A stretch of 45,993 nt of DNA from an uncultured Actinomycetes bacterium. GTDB taxonomy: Bacteria; Actinomycetota; Actinomycetes; Nanopelagicales; Nanopelagicaceae. Position 1 is the first letter of the stretch; every line of letters begins with the position of its first letter. This document shows positions 8,960-17,239 of this stretch, piece by piece. Made by a program: the position numbers and the translations under genes. The notes under the pieces were generated by a model. That model was not told where the DNA came from and ran no database searches. It saw only the letters and a list, made by a program, of their open reading frames with translations. The stretch lies in assembly GCA_903919375.1 (NCBI GenBank), contig CAIXHZ010000035.1, positions 1 through 45,993 on the forward strand, given 5' to 3'.

Positions 8960-9727
8960 CTAGAAGAGCGTCTGGCTCTCCCCCAACTCAATGGGCTTAA
9001 TGAGCTCCGGACCATTATTGCGGGTGGAGTTCACCAATTTACTGACCGGTGCGATCACTAAGTTCTCATCTGGCGCATGGCCGGATCCCGTTAAGTCCAT
9101 GATCGACCGAATTGAAGGAACATCGCGAATAGTGGGATCAAGCCATGCATCCCACCGATCTTCAGGTAAGAAGGTCGGCATCCGGTGGTGAACCGTCGCA
9201 AGTTCACCTACTGCTTCGCGAGTGATGATGGACGCGCTTTCATGGATCTCACCATTCTCATCTACCCAACGATCAAAGATGCCCGCGAACGCAAGCGACT
9301 TTGGACGTTGCTGGCCGCTTCGCTTATCGATCCACGTACCACCCGAGCGAATATAGAAAGGTTGTTTGCTTTCATATTGACCGAGCTCGGTCGCCCATTC
9401 GTAATAGCCAGTTGCTGGAACTAAACATCGGCGTGAGCGAAATGCACTTCGAAAGGTGGGCTTCTCATCCACGCTCTCCGTTCGCGCGTTAATCGCTATC
9501 GATTGCGAGCGCAGTGCTTCGGTTGAATCTTTGCTCCATGGCGCGATCAAACCCCACGAGAGATTGACTAATTCAGGGCCACGATCGGAAGCGCGAATTG
9601 CATAAATCTCTTTGGTGGGCGCAATATTCCAATCCGAGGGCAACTCCACCCCGTGTAATCCACCCGTGAGTACAAACTCCTCAACCAGGTCTCCTGGCAT
9701 CGACGTCAGAGCAAAGCGACCGCACAT
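8960..9727 (-). CDS. SRAP-domain abasic-site crosslinking protein (YedK/HMCES family)
   Basis: A 255-residue SOS-response-associated peptidase family protein. Members bind abasic sites in single-stranded DNA and form a covalent thiazolidine link through Cys2, shielding the lesion. The start must give MCGRF: with ATG at 9727 the catalytic Cys is residue 2. Asn80 (INARTES), Glu110 (GYYEW) and His180 (HHRMP) complete the active site. A longer in-frame start at 9793 would bury the Cys and overlap aroA, so it is rejected. There is no Shine-Dalgarno sequence; TAACCT seven bases before the ATG suggests a leaderless message. It lies directly upstream of the sigR promoter. Confidence 0.92.
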   Translation of the reverse strand: MCGRFALTSMPGDLVEEFVLTGGLHGVELPSDWNIAPTKEIYAIRASDRGPELVNLSWGLIAPWSKDSTEALRSQSIAINARTESVDEKPTFRSAFRSRRCLVPATGYYEWATELGQYESKQPFYIRSGGTWIDKRSGQQRPKSLAFAGIFDRWVDENGEIHESASIITREAVGELATVHHRMPTFLPEDRWDAWLDPTIRDVPSIRSIMDLTGSGHAPDENLVIAPVSKLVNSTRNNGPELIKPIELGESQTLF

Positions 9728-9734
9728 GGTTGCA

Positions 9735-9740
9735 AGGTTA
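9735..9740 (-). promoter_or_regulatory. putative -10 of the SRAP gene (leaderless)
   Basis: TAACCT on the minus strand ends seven bases before the ATG at 9727, and no ribosome site is present. The same spacing recurs at many genes of this window. Confidence 0.5.
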
Positions 9741-9779
9741 CGCGAAGAAATAGCGTCCGGGGGCAGATCACACCTGTCG

Positions 9780-9785
9780 TAGACT
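9780..9785 (+). promoter_or_regulatory. putative -10 of aroA (leaderless)
   Basis: TAGACT ends six bases before the ATG at 9792. There is no usable Shine-Dalgarno sequence, so transcription probably starts at or next to the A of the ATG. Confidence 0.55.
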
Positions 9786-9791
9786 TTGGGC

Positions 9792-11096
9792 ATGACAGTT
9801 GCCTCGCAGGATCTCTGGCCCGCGCCCTATCGCGGTGCTGCCCCTGTCCAAGCAACGATCGAAATTCCTGGCTCTAAGTCAGTCACTAATCGCGCGCTCA
9901 TTCTCGCCAGCTTAGCCAAGACGCCCTCCACACTTCGTAAACCCCTACATTCGCGTGACTCCGCCCTCATGATTGCGGGTTTGAAGGCAATTGGCTGCGG
10001 CATTGACGAGCAAGCCAATGGCGATCTCATCATCTCACCAGGAAAGTTTTATGGCCCAGCATCCGTTGATGTTGGCAATGCCGGAACTGTGATGCGCTTC
10101 TTGCCCCCCGTTGCTGCCCTTGCCAATGGCATTGTGCACTTCGATGGCGATCCGCGTTCGCATGAACGCCCACTGGGCCCAGTAATTGCAGCCCTCGAAG
10201 ATCTCGGTGTCACCATTGAACATGGCAATCGCTACTCACTTCCGCTCACTCTCAATGGCAATGGCGAATTGCGTGGTGGTGCTATCGATATCGATGCCAC
10301 ATCATCGAGCCAATTTATTTCGGCTTTACTACTTGTTGGTCCGGCAACTGAAGAGGGGATCACCGTTACTCACGTGGGATCAACCCTTCCTTCTATGCCG
10401 CATATCGAAATGACTGTTCAGATGCTCAGGCAGTTCGGCGCGCAGGTAGATGTCACCGATCCACGGAGTGGAACCCATCGCTGGACTGTTCATCCAGGCG
10501 AGCTGACTGGCTTAGATCTCGTTATCGAACCCGACTTATCAAATGCAGCGCCCTTTATGTCTGCGGCAATGATTTGTGGTGGCAGCGTCACTATTAAAGA
10601 TTGGCCCCGCGAAACAACACAACCGGGCGATCAGTTGCGCACCATCTTTGCCAATATGGGCGCAGATGTGGAATTCACCTCCGCCGGACTAACAATCAAA
10701 GGAACTGGCGTTATTCACGGTATCGATGTTGATCTACACGATGTCGGCGAACTCACCCCATCTATTGCAGCCGTCGCCGCACTCGCTGATTCACCCTCAT
10801 CACTTCGCGGAATCGGTCACTTGCGCCTACATGAAACAGATCGATTAGCCGCACTTGCCGCTGAAATTAATGCACTAGGTGGCGATGTCGATGAAGAAGA
10901 AACTGCCCTTCACATCTCCCCCGCTCCCCTTCATGGCGGGATTTTCCACTCCTACGAAGATCATCGCTTAGCTACGGCTGGCGCAATGCTTGGTTTAGTC
11001 GTGCCAGGTATTGAAGTGGAAAATATCGCCACTACCCAAAAGACTCTCCCGGATTTTCCCGGTGCCTGGGCCAACCTTTTGACGGGCAGCAACTAA
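9792..11096 (+). CDS. aroA: 3-phosphoshikimate 1-carboxyvinyltransferase (EPSP synthase)
   Basis: A 434-residue enzyme of the shikimate pathway that joins phosphoenolpyruvate to shikimate-3-phosphate to give EPSP, on the way to aromatic amino acids. The N-terminal GSKSVTNRALILASL, the PEP-loop region GNAGTVMRFLPP, RPLGPVI, and the late HETDRLAALAAEI and YEDHRLATAGAMLGL blocks are all intact. The start is ATG 9792, giving MTVASQDLWPAP as in other actinobacterial AroA; an in-frame TTG six bases earlier adds only two residues. It is the first gene of an aroA-rsgA-hisN series, an order also seen in Streptomyces next to sigR-rsrA. Confidence 0.97.
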   Translation: MTVASQDLWPAPYRGAAPVQATIEIPGSKSVTNRALILASLAKTPSTLRKPLHSRDSALMIAGLKAIGCGIDEQANGDLIISPGKFYGPASVDVGNAGTVMRFLPPVAALANGIVHFDGDPRSHERPLGPVIAALEDLGVTIEHGNRYSLPLTLNGNGELRGGAIDIDATSSSQFISALLLVGPATEEGITVTHVGSTLPSMPHIEMTVQMLRQFGAQVDVTDPRSGTHRWTVHPGELTGLDLVIEPDLSNAAPFMSAAMICGGSVTIKDWPRETTQPGDQLRTIFANMGADVEFTSAGLTIKGTGVIHGIDVDLHDVGELTPSIAAVAALADSPSSLRGIGHLRLHETDRLAALAAEINALGGDVDEEETALHISPAPLHGGIFHSYEDHRLATAGAMLGLVVPGIEVENIATTQKTLPDFPGAWANLLTGSN

Positions 11097-11099
11097 CTT

Positions 11100-12092
11100 T
11101 TGGCGCCTCGCACTTATGACGAAGATGATGTTCGTATCCGTCCCCCGCGCAGCACCCGCCCCCGCACTAAAGATCGCCCTGATTACTCGGGGGCAGATCA
11201 AGCACTTGTAATTGCCGTTGATCGCGGTCGCACCACCTGCGTGCGCATCGATGAGAATGGCGCCCCGCTCGATACTCCGCAATTAGAGATCACTGCAATG
11301 AAAGCTCGCGAACTTGGCAAGAAATCCGTCGTGGTCGGCGACATGGTTGGAATCGTGGGAGATACAACTGGCGATGACGGTTCACTCGCCCGGATCGTCT
11401 CCGTCCAGCCAAGGCGAAATGCCCTCACTCGCACGGTTGATGATGGCGCAAATTTTGAACGCATGATTGTTGCTAATGTCGATCAGATGGCAATTGTGAT
11501 GGCCGCAGCTAATCCTGAACCCCGCCATGGTTTTGTCGATAGGGCGCTAGTCGTCGCTTATGACCAACGCATCCGCCCCATCATTATTCTCACCAAGCGC
11601 GATCTCGCCGATGCAAAGGAATTTTTGCAATCCTATGCCGATCTTGAGATTCAAGTGATTGAAACCCAGCGCGGCGCAGACTTAGCTCCGATTCGCGAAG
11701 CCCTTGCTGGCAAGACCACGGTATTGCTCGGACACTCAGGTGTCGGAAAATCCACTTTGGTAAATGCGTTAGTGGAGAGCGCTGCTAGAGCTACCGGAAG
11801 CGTCAATGAGGCAACCGGACGCGGCCGCCATACCTCATCCAGCGCTCTCGCCCTACGCCTCAATGCCGGCGATGGTTGGATCATTGATACTCCAGGAGTC
11901 CGCTCCTTTGGCGTCGCCCATGTCGATAGCAGCCGAGTCGTCAGTGCCTTCGGTGAATTTGCCGAAGCGCTCGAGCATTGCCCGAAAAATTGCTCACATA
12001 ATGAAGAGGCCTGCGCTCTCAACAATTGGCCGAATTTCACCGACGATAACAAGTCTCGACTCGAAAGCCTGCGCCGCTTACTCAAGGCCTAA
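11100..12092 (+). CDS. rsgA: ribosome small-subunit biogenesis GTPase RsgA
   Basis: A 330-residue circularly permuted GTPase that helps the 30S subunit finish maturation. An N-terminal OB-like region is followed by the G4 motif TKRD, then G1 GHSGVGKST, then G3 DTPG, the permuted order typical of the family. A C-terminal zinc knuckle is visible in CPKNCSHNEEAC. The TTG start lies three bases after the aroA stop; it gives MAPRTYDEDDVRIRP, matching the start of actinobacterial homologues. No good ribosome site is seen, so translation is probably coupled to aroA. Confidence 0.95.
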   Translation: MAPRTYDEDDVRIRPPRSTRPRTKDRPDYSGADQALVIAVDRGRTTCVRIDENGAPLDTPQLEITAMKARELGKKSVVVGDMVGIVGDTTGDDGSLARIVSVQPRRNALTRTVDDGANFERMIVANVDQMAIVMAAANPEPRHGFVDRALVVAYDQRIRPIIILTKRDLADAKEFLQSYADLEIQVIETQRGADLAPIREALAGKTTVLLGHSGVGKSTLVNALVESAARATGSVNEATGRGRHTSSSALALRLNAGDGWIIDTPGVRSFGVAHVDSSRVVSAFGEFAEALEHCPKNCSHNEEACALNNWPNFTDDNKSRLESLRRLLKA

Positions 12093-12122
12093 ATTATTAC
12101 CCTCGCAGAGAGAGCCACAATC

Positions 12123-12158
12123 TGCCTTCTTGCTTAAACATGCCTTCCTTCTTAAACA
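12123..12158. repeat. 18-bp tandem duplication before hisN
   Basis: Two adjacent 18-base units, TGCCTTCTTGCTTAAACA (12123-12140) and TGCCTTCCTTCTTAAACA (12141-12158), differ at two positions. They lie in the 120-bp gap between rsgA and hisN, upstream of the putative hisN promoter. Confidence 0.75.
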
Positions 12159-12200
12159 TACCTAATTGCTACCGATTCTCATGAAGCAAGCGGCTCGCGA

Positions 12201-12206
12201 TAAACT
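12201..12206 (+). promoter_or_regulatory. putative -10 of hisN (leaderless)
   Basis: TAAACT ends six bases before the ATG at 12213. No Shine-Dalgarno sequence is present and no clear -35 box could be picked out. Confidence 0.55.
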
Positions 12207-12212
12207 CCTCTC

Positions 12213-13028
12213 ATGACTTCATCAAGGGATTTGGCAGCCGACCTCGCTCTCGCACTTCGCCTTGCTGAAATCGCAGACTCCATTTCTCTCAATCGATATC
12301 AAGCAAATGATCTCGTTGTAGAGACAAAGCCGGATCTCACGCCAGTTACAGATGCTGATAAGGCAGTAGAAGAAGCAATTCGAAAAGTTCTTGCAATCGA
12401 ACGTCCAGATGATGCGGTCGTCGGAGAAGAATTCGGTGCAGCCGAAGAGATTACTTCCGGCACCTCAGGCAAGTATTACTGGGTCATCGATCCCATCGAC
12501 GGCACCAAAAATTTCCTACGTGGTGTTCCCACCTGGGCCACACTTATTGGCTTAGTTGATACATCCAATACCGTTGTCGCTGGAGTAGTAAGTTCTCCTG
12601 CGCTCTATCGCCGCTGGCATGCAGCTTCTGGCCTTGGCGCTTTTGTTACTGAAGGAACTGGATCGGCCAATCCATTAACAAAGAAAATCAGCGTCTCCCA
12701 TGTATCGGCCCTCTCAGATGCCTCTATTTCATACTCCGATCTCGTGGGTTGGGGCGATCGTCGACAGAAATTCATTGATCTCCAAGAACGAATTTGGCGC
12801 ACCCGCGGCCTCGGTGATTTCTGGTCGCATATGTTGGTTGCCGAAGGCGCCGTAGATATTTCCATTGAACCAAGCCTTGCGCTTTGGGATATGACACCAC
12901 TCGACATCATCGTTCGTGAAGCCGGCGGTCGATTCACAAATATCATCGGTATCGATGGCTCGCATGGCGGTAGCGCCGTATCTAGCAATGGCCTGCTTCA
13001 TTCCGCCTTCCTTTCAGCGATTAATTAA
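12213..13028 (+). CDS. hisN: histidinol-phosphatase, inositol-monophosphatase family
   Basis: A 271-residue metal-dependent phosphatase. By family and by its place after aroA-rsgA it is most likely HisN, which removes phosphate from histidinol phosphate in histidine synthesis. The metal-binding motifs are present: VVGEEFG (Glu), WVIDPIDGTKNF (DxxDGT), and WDMTPLDIIVREAGG near the C terminus. Related enzymes act on inositol phosphate or PAP, so the substrate rests on context. The start is ATG with a leaderless-type -10 element. An orphan gene starts eleven bases after the stop. Confidence 0.88.
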   Translation: MTSSRDLAADLALALRLAEIADSISLNRYQANDLVVETKPDLTPVTDADKAVEEAIRKVLAIERPDDAVVGEEFGAAEEITSGTSGKYYWVIDPIDGTKNFLRGVPTWATLIGLVDTSNTVVAGVVSSPALYRRWHAASGLGAFVTEGTGSANPLTKKISVSHVSALSDASISYSDLVGWGDRRQKFIDLQERIWRTRGLGDFWSHMLVAEGAVDISIEPSLALWDMTPLDIIVREAGGRFTNIIGIDGSHGGSAVSSNGLLHSAFLSAIN

Positions 13029-13039
13029 AGCGATTAACC

Positions 13040-13648
13040 ATGGGCCTTTTTTCATTCCTTAAACGCAAGAAGAACTCTCAACTCCAACCTCTCATCGCCA
13101 AGCCCCCCGTGCCATTCTTCGAAGAGGTCTTCGAGGTCGAGCGCGCGATTTTTAATTCAGATCCCTTAGTGCAATCGAAAAATTCCACTGATCACTCTGA
13201 TTCTTCCTCCGCGTCTACCGGCGCTGATCCTTCAGCTGACTTCATCGCCGACCACGATATAAAGGTCCTCATCGTCACACTGATGGTGGGACTCCAAGAA
13301 TTCCTCACCCGCATGGTCGAAGTTCCTACTCATCACCACAAAGGTATGCGTGGAGTAGGTCGATATCTTGAGGATGGCGCGACACTTCCCGTTGCCTACA
13401 CTCAATGGAATCAATCTCCGATCCAAGGCCTGGCAGCAAAGATGATCCTCAAAGGTCGGTCACGAACAATTCTCTTCGGGCCAGCCCTAGCCATGGTTCG
13501 AAATATCGCACCCTACGGAAAAGATTTCGATGAACTCATTGAGAGCGCCCATGAGAAGGGCAACATCGTGTATTTACTTGCAGTCGATGGCTTGGCGTAC
13601 GCCGTTTTTGAAGTGAGTCACCGGATCCAGGAGGTCATTGCACCGTAG
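13040..13648 (+). CDS. uncharacterised protein, faintly like a P-type ATPase N-domain
   Basis: A 202-residue soluble protein. It begins with a short basic segment (FSFLKRKKN), then has a Ser/Asp-rich linker (about 48-70). The second half, GRSRTILFGP, a helix, then a helix ending in EKGNIVYLLAVDGLAYAVFEVSHRIQ, resembles the end of the nucleotide-binding domain of metal P-type ATPases, where v.vG...l is followed by a..G.T.v.va.dg...G...l.D.i. The phosphorylation motif DKTG, membrane helices and the SEHP motif are absent, so it cannot be a pump. The likeness is weak and could be chance. It probably shares the hisN message, since only eleven bases separate them, and a bidirectional terminator follows. 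Confidence 0.6.
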   Translation: MGLFSFLKRKKNSQLQPLIAKPPVPFFEEVFEVERAIFNSDPLVQSKNSTDHSDSSSASTGADPSADFIADHDIKVLIVTLMVGLQEFLTRMVEVPTHHHKGMRGVGRYLEDGATLPVAYTQWNQSPIQGLAAKMILKGRSRTILFGPALAMVRNIAPYGKDFDELIESAHEKGNIVYLLAVDGLAYAVFEVSHRIQEVIAP

Positions 13649-13666
13649 GCATTAAATTTACGCCAA

Positions 13667-13703
13667 TAAAAAAACCCGCCCAATTTCTTGAGCGGGTTTA
13701 ATA
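13667..13703. terminator. bidirectional terminator
   Basis: The stem AAACCCGC (13672-13679) with GCGGGTTT (13692-13699) sits between the convergent orphan gene and zwf. Seven A on the left become the T run for zwf on the minus strand; TTTAATATTT on the right serves the plus strand. Confidence 0.88.
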
Positions 13704-13711
13704 TTTAGCTA

Positions 13712-15115
13712 CTAGAGCTCAATCCAACCGTTCGGAATGAGTTCATCAACTTTCTCAGGTCCCCATGTTCCCTTGAAGTATGGATAGACCTCGCCACCAC
13801 CGTGTAGGACATTTTCCAAGATACGCCACGTTTCGAGAACTGAATCGATGCGAGTAAAGCGCATGTGATCACCGGCCATAGCGGCACGAAGCAAGCGCTC
13901 GTAGGCCTCTTGGCGGTCGCCGAGCGCTGCCGAAAATTCCACATTGAGCTGAACCGGAACGGTATGGAGCTTGTCGCCAGGCGCCTTTGCCATCAGTTCA
14001 ATATCCACGCCATCGTTCTTTCCTAGACGGAAACGAAGGACGTTGGGTGAACCGGCTTGAGTCTCGGCAAAGAGAAGTCGAGGAGGCTGCTTGAATTCGA
14101 TAATAACTTCTAGGACAGTCTCTTTGAGGTTCTTACCAGTACGCATATAGAACGGAACGCCAGCCCAGCGCCAGTTATCGACGTGAACAACGGCGGCAGC
14201 AAAGGTCTCAACCTTAGAGTTAGTGGCAACGCCATCCTCATCCAAGTAGCCCACATACTGACCACGGACAATATCCTTTTCAGTCAGCGTATCAATGGCG
14301 CGGAAGACCTTGATCTTCTCATCTTCCATGAACTGAGAGGTGAGATCAGCTGGTGGCTCCATCGCAATGAGAGCGAGTACCTGCAAGAGGTGATTCTGAA
14401 GAACGTCGCGGAAAGCACCGACTTCGTCGTAAAACTTACCGCGGCCATCAATTCCGAAATCTTCAGCCATGGTGATCTGCACGCTATTGATATAGCGACG
14501 GTTCCAGAGTGGCTCCCATATCGAGTTAGCGAATCGGAAGATCAAGATATCTTCTACCGATTCTTTACCGAGATAGTGATCGATACGGTAGAGGCGAATT
14601 TCTGGAAGTACTGCTTCCAAAGATTCCTGTAGCTTGATTGCAGATTCCAAATCACGGCCAAAGGGCTTCTCCACCACAATGCGGCAACGATCAGTTAATC
14701 CAACTTTTGCCAAACCAGCAGTTACTTGTTCAAAAAGAATAGGTGGGATAGCTAGGTAAATGACTGGCTTAATTTTATCTTTGATCTTTTCGGCCAAATC
14801 GACGTAGACCTGAGGATCCTCGTAGTTACCGACAACGAGATCGAGCTTGCTATCCAAGCGAGTAAGCACTGCCTCATCTACATTTGGAACGCGGGTGCGA
14901 ATCGCTTCAAAGGCGTTATCGACAAATTGCTTGTGATCCCAGCGAGTAGATGCAACACCAACGACATCAGCGTTGAGTCCGCCAGTGAGCTCCATGTTGT
15001 AGAGCGCAGGGAAGAGCTTCTTCTTTGCCAGGTCGCCGGTCGCTCCGAAGAGCACTACGACATCAGCCGGAGTCGATTTCTTCTTAGTAAGTGCAGATGA
15101 TTGACGTTGTTCCAC
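13712..15115 (-). CDS. zwf: glucose-6-phosphate dehydrogenase
   Basis: A 467-residue enzyme that oxidises glucose-6-phosphate to 6-phosphogluconolactone and makes NADPH, the entry to the oxidative pentose phosphate path. The nucleotide site [15 protein letters not shown] is near residues 24-38, and the substrate motif RIDHYLGKE is in place. The length is as usual. The GTG start is supported by TAAGGA six bases upstream; the gene follows gnd by 18 bases. With pgl and gnd upstream on the same strand, the oxidative branch is complete here. No opcA, the usual actinobacterial partner of Zwf, is present next to it. Confidence 0.97.
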   Translation of the reverse strand: MEQRQSSALTKKKSTPADVVVLFGATGDLAKKKLFPALYNMELTGGLNADVVGVASTRWDHKQFVDNAFEAIRTRVPNVDEAVLTRLDSKLDLVVGNYEDPQVYVDLAEKIKDKIKPVIYLAIPPILFEQVTAGLAKVGLTDRCRIVVEKPFGRDLESAIKLQESLEAVLPEIRLYRIDHYLGKESVEDILIFRFANSIWEPLWNRRYINSVQITMAEDFGIDGRGKFYDEVGAFRDVLQNHLLQVLALIAMEPPADLTSQFMEDEKIKVFRAIDTLTEKDIVRGQYVGYLDEDGVATNSKVETFAAAVVHVDNWRWAGVPFYMRTGKNLKETVLEVIIEFKQPPRLLFAETQAGSPNVLRFRLGKNDGVDIELMAKAPGDKLHTVPVQLNVEFSAALGDRQEAYERLLRAAMAGDHMRFTRIDSVLETWRILENVLHGGGEVYPYFKGTWGPEKVDELIPNGWIEL

Positions 15116-15133
15116 GGGAATCCTTACTTCTTC

Positions 15134-16162
15134 TTATTTCTTAGGTTCGACGTGGCCGCCGAACTTCATACGCATGGCGGAAAGAACCTTGTTGGCATAG
15201 AGATCATTGACACGAGATGTGAAGCGTCCCATGAGCGATGCGCTGAGGACATTAGCTGGAACGCCAGCGTCGATTGCAGTCTGAACAGTCCAGCGACCTT
15301 CGCCAGAGTCCGACACTGAACCTTTGTAGCCATCAAGCTCTGGATCTTCGACATAAGCCTGCGCTGTGAGATCGAGTAACCAGGATGCAACGACAGAACC
15401 GCGGCGCCATACTTCAGAGATCTCTGACATATTGAGGTCGTACTTTGTTTCGTTGTGGGCACCAACATAGGTGGGGTGCTTAATTCCATTGCGAGTGGTG
15501 TTGAGCAAGTTAAGGCCCTCGGCATATGCAGCCATAGCGCCATATTCAATGCCATTGTGAACCATCTTGACGTAGTGGCCAGAACCAACCGGACCACAGT
15601 GGTAGTAACCCTTTTCAGCAGTAGAAGGTGCGCCTTCGTTGCCGGGTGTGCGCTCTGCTGCTTCAAATCCTGGTGCAAGTGCTTCAAAAATTGGTGTGAG
15701 GCGATCAACTACTGGCTTATCGCCGCCGATCATGAGTGAGTAGCCGCGTGCAAGTCCAAAGACCCCTCCGGATGTTCCGACATCGACAAAGTTAATACCG
15801 AGCTCACGGAGCCAATCTGCATTGTGAATATCATCGCGATAGAAAGTATTTCCACCATCGATGATGGTCGCGCCTGCTTCTAGGTGCTCAGCAACTTTCT
15901 TAATGGTCTCCGCTGTTACTTCTGCAGGAACCATGACCCAGACGATCTGTGGGTGAGCAGCGTTGTTGTATTTCTTAAGATCTGCAAGAGATGAAAGGCC
16001 AGTGAAACCTTCTGCTGCCAAAGTCTTTACCGTCTCTGGGCTGACATCGAAGACGCTGATATTTACTGGTGTGGCTGGATCAACATGGCGTGAGATTCGG
16101 CGAGCAATATTTGCGCCCATGCGGCCAAGGCCAACGATTGTGAGTTGTAGTGAATCAGACAT
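15134..16162 (-). CDS. gnd: 6-phosphogluconate dehydrogenase, short form
   Basis: A 342-residue enzyme that oxidises and decarboxylates 6-phosphogluconate to ribulose-5-phosphate. The cofactor motif GLGRMGANIARR (residues 11-22), DGGNTFYRDD, GTSGGVFGLARGYSLMIGG and the catalytic GSGHYVKMVHNGIEYG are all clear. The length and the 'Gxx RRI' type N terminus match the short YqeC/GndA-like forms rather than the 470-residue E. coli type; short forms often prefer NAD, but the preference here is not certain. AGGAGAG lies close before the ATG. It is the middle gene of pgl-gnd-zwf. Confidence 0.95.
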   Translation of the reverse strand: MSDSLQLTIVGLGRMGANIARRISRHVDPATPVNISVFDVSPETVKTLAAEGFTGLSSLADLKKYNNAAHPQIVWVMVPAEVTAETIKKVAEHLEAGATIIDGGNTFYRDDIHNADWLRELGINFVDVGTSGGVFGLARGYSLMIGGDKPVVDRLTPIFEALAPGFEAAERTPGNEGAPSTAEKGYYHCGPVGSGHYVKMVHNGIEYGAMAAYAEGLNLLNTTRNGIKHPTYVGAHNETKYDLNMSEISEVWRRGSVVASWLLDLTAQAYVEDPELDGYKGSVSDSGEGRWTVQTAIDAGVPANVLSASLMGRFTSRVNDLYANKVLSAMRMKFGGHVEPKK

Positions 16163-16317
16163 CTTCTCTCCTCTTAACTTCGCTATAGCTTCTCTTCAGA
16201 ACTCTTCATTACTTAGTACGTGCTGCCGGGATGTTAATCATCATCGACATGTGACTAACCAGCTCACCATTGAGCTCTACCAAAATCCTGATTCGGCCAC
16301 AGGATTTGGAAATCAAA

Positions 16318-17037
16318 TTACTGGGCCACCTGGAAATCTGTGAGGATCGTGATCTGCCCAACAGATGAATTCTGCCGTAATAACTCCACCGGCATGCTCG
16401 CTCCACGACGTAATGTCTCGTGTAACGCCTCACTCTTACCTGTTCCGAGGGCAAAAATGAAGGCCACGGGGGTCTGCGCCAAGCGATGGAGGGTGATGGT
16501 GACGCGCTGGGCAGGGGGCTTAGGAGAATCCGAAACTGCAGCGGCTGAAGCTGACGAGTTGAGGATTTCGGTCTGACCAGGGAAGCACGAGGCGACGTGA
16601 CCATCTTCGCCCATGCTCAAAAGAACGGCATCAAAACCTGTGGCGGCAAGAGCGCCATCGAGTTGATCGGCATAATCCTGTGCCGCCTCGACCAATGTAC
16701 TTTGAGATGGCGCGAGCAGACGGTGGAAGTGACAGATTGAAGCGATGGCAGCAAAGCCAGCAATCAACGTCGTATCGGTGCGATCAGCTGAGTCCAACTC
16801 TTCAAAGCGCTCATCGCTAAACCAAATGTGAAGTGGCTTGATATCGCTATTTCCAAGTAACGGTGCAACTGCCCGTGAGATAGCCTCGACGATCGCCAGG
16901 CCAGTACGCCCACCAGTGACGACAATGTGTGCGTCACGACCTGCTGCCCACGCTGATTCAATTGCTGAAACCACGCCGTGTGAAGCTTTGGCGAGTAGGC
17001 CTTCTGATTGCGGGTTCTCAATTATTTGGATATTCAT
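16318..17037 (-). CDS. pgl: 6-phosphogluconolactonase
   Basis: A 239-residue DevB-type lactonase that hydrolyses 6-phosphogluconolactone, linking Zwf and Gnd. TGGRTG (41-46), WFSDERF and SMGEDGHVASCFPG are the family's phosphate- and lactone-binding blocks. The ATG at 17037 has TAGAAT eight bases upstream and no ribosome site, again of leaderless type. A 155-bp gap without a visible gene or terminator separates it from gnd, so gnd may have its own promoter. The order pgl-gnd-zwf differs from the common actinobacterial tkt-tal-zwf-opcA-pgl series. Confidence 0.95.
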   Translation of the reverse strand: MNIQIIENPQSEGLLAKASHGVVSAIESAWAAGRDAHIVVTGGRTGLAIVEAISRAVAPLLGNSDIKPLHIWFSDERFEELDSADRTDTTLIAGFAAIASICHFHRLLAPSQSTLVEAAQDYADQLDGALAATGFDAVLLSMGEDGHVASCFPGQTEILNSSASAAAVSDSPKPPAQRVTITLHRLAQTPVAFIFALGTGKSEALHETLRRGASMPVELLRQNSSVGQITILTDFQVAQ

Positions 17038-17075
17038 ATATCCAAATTCTATCGGGGGCGCTTTTGTAGGGAAAA

Positions 17076-17106
17076 TTGAAAAGACCCTCTCCGTGAAGAG
17101 AGGGTC
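17076..17106 (-). terminator. terminator after the initiator tRNA
   Basis: On the minus strand an 8-bp stem, GACCCTCT with AGAGGGTC (17083-17090 and 17099-17106), is followed by TTTTCAATTTT. It lies ten bases beyond the 3' end of the tRNA. Confidence 0.85.
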
Positions 17107-17115
17107 GTTACTGAT

Positions 17116-17192
17116 TGGTAGCGGGGACAGGATTTGAACCTATGACCTCTGGGTTATGAGCCCAGCGAGCTACCGAGCTGCTCCACCCCGCG
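17116..17192 (-). tRNA. initiator tRNA-fMet (CAT)
   Basis: A 77-base tRNA including an encoded CCA. The acceptor CGCGGGG pairs with CCCCGC from position 2 onward. The first pair is an unpaired C1-U72, the mark of initiators. The anticodon stem carries the three G-C pairs (GGG/CCC) next to the loop CTCATAA, anticodon CAT. The T arm AGG-TTCAAAT-CCT and the D arm with AGCTCGGTAGCT are normal. It stands alone, between pgl and the UPF0182 gene. Confidence 0.97.
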
Positions 17193-17239
17193 TCGGTAGT
17201 GGAATCTTAAACGAAAAGTGGAAATAACCCAAAACGAGA

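Noticed and set aside
8960-9793. Longer start for the SRAP gene
   Set aside because: The family needs Cys as residue 2 after Met, which only ATG 9727 gives; the longer form would also overlap the aroA start.
15166-15708. Minus-strand frame of 180 codons inside gnd
   Set aside because: It is an out-of-frame shadow of the well-conserved gnd gene.
16209-16604. Minus-strand frame overlapping the pgl 3' end and the pgl-gnd gap, possible frameshifted pgl extension
   Set aside because: Pgl already has normal length and all motifs, and the extension shows no family sequence.
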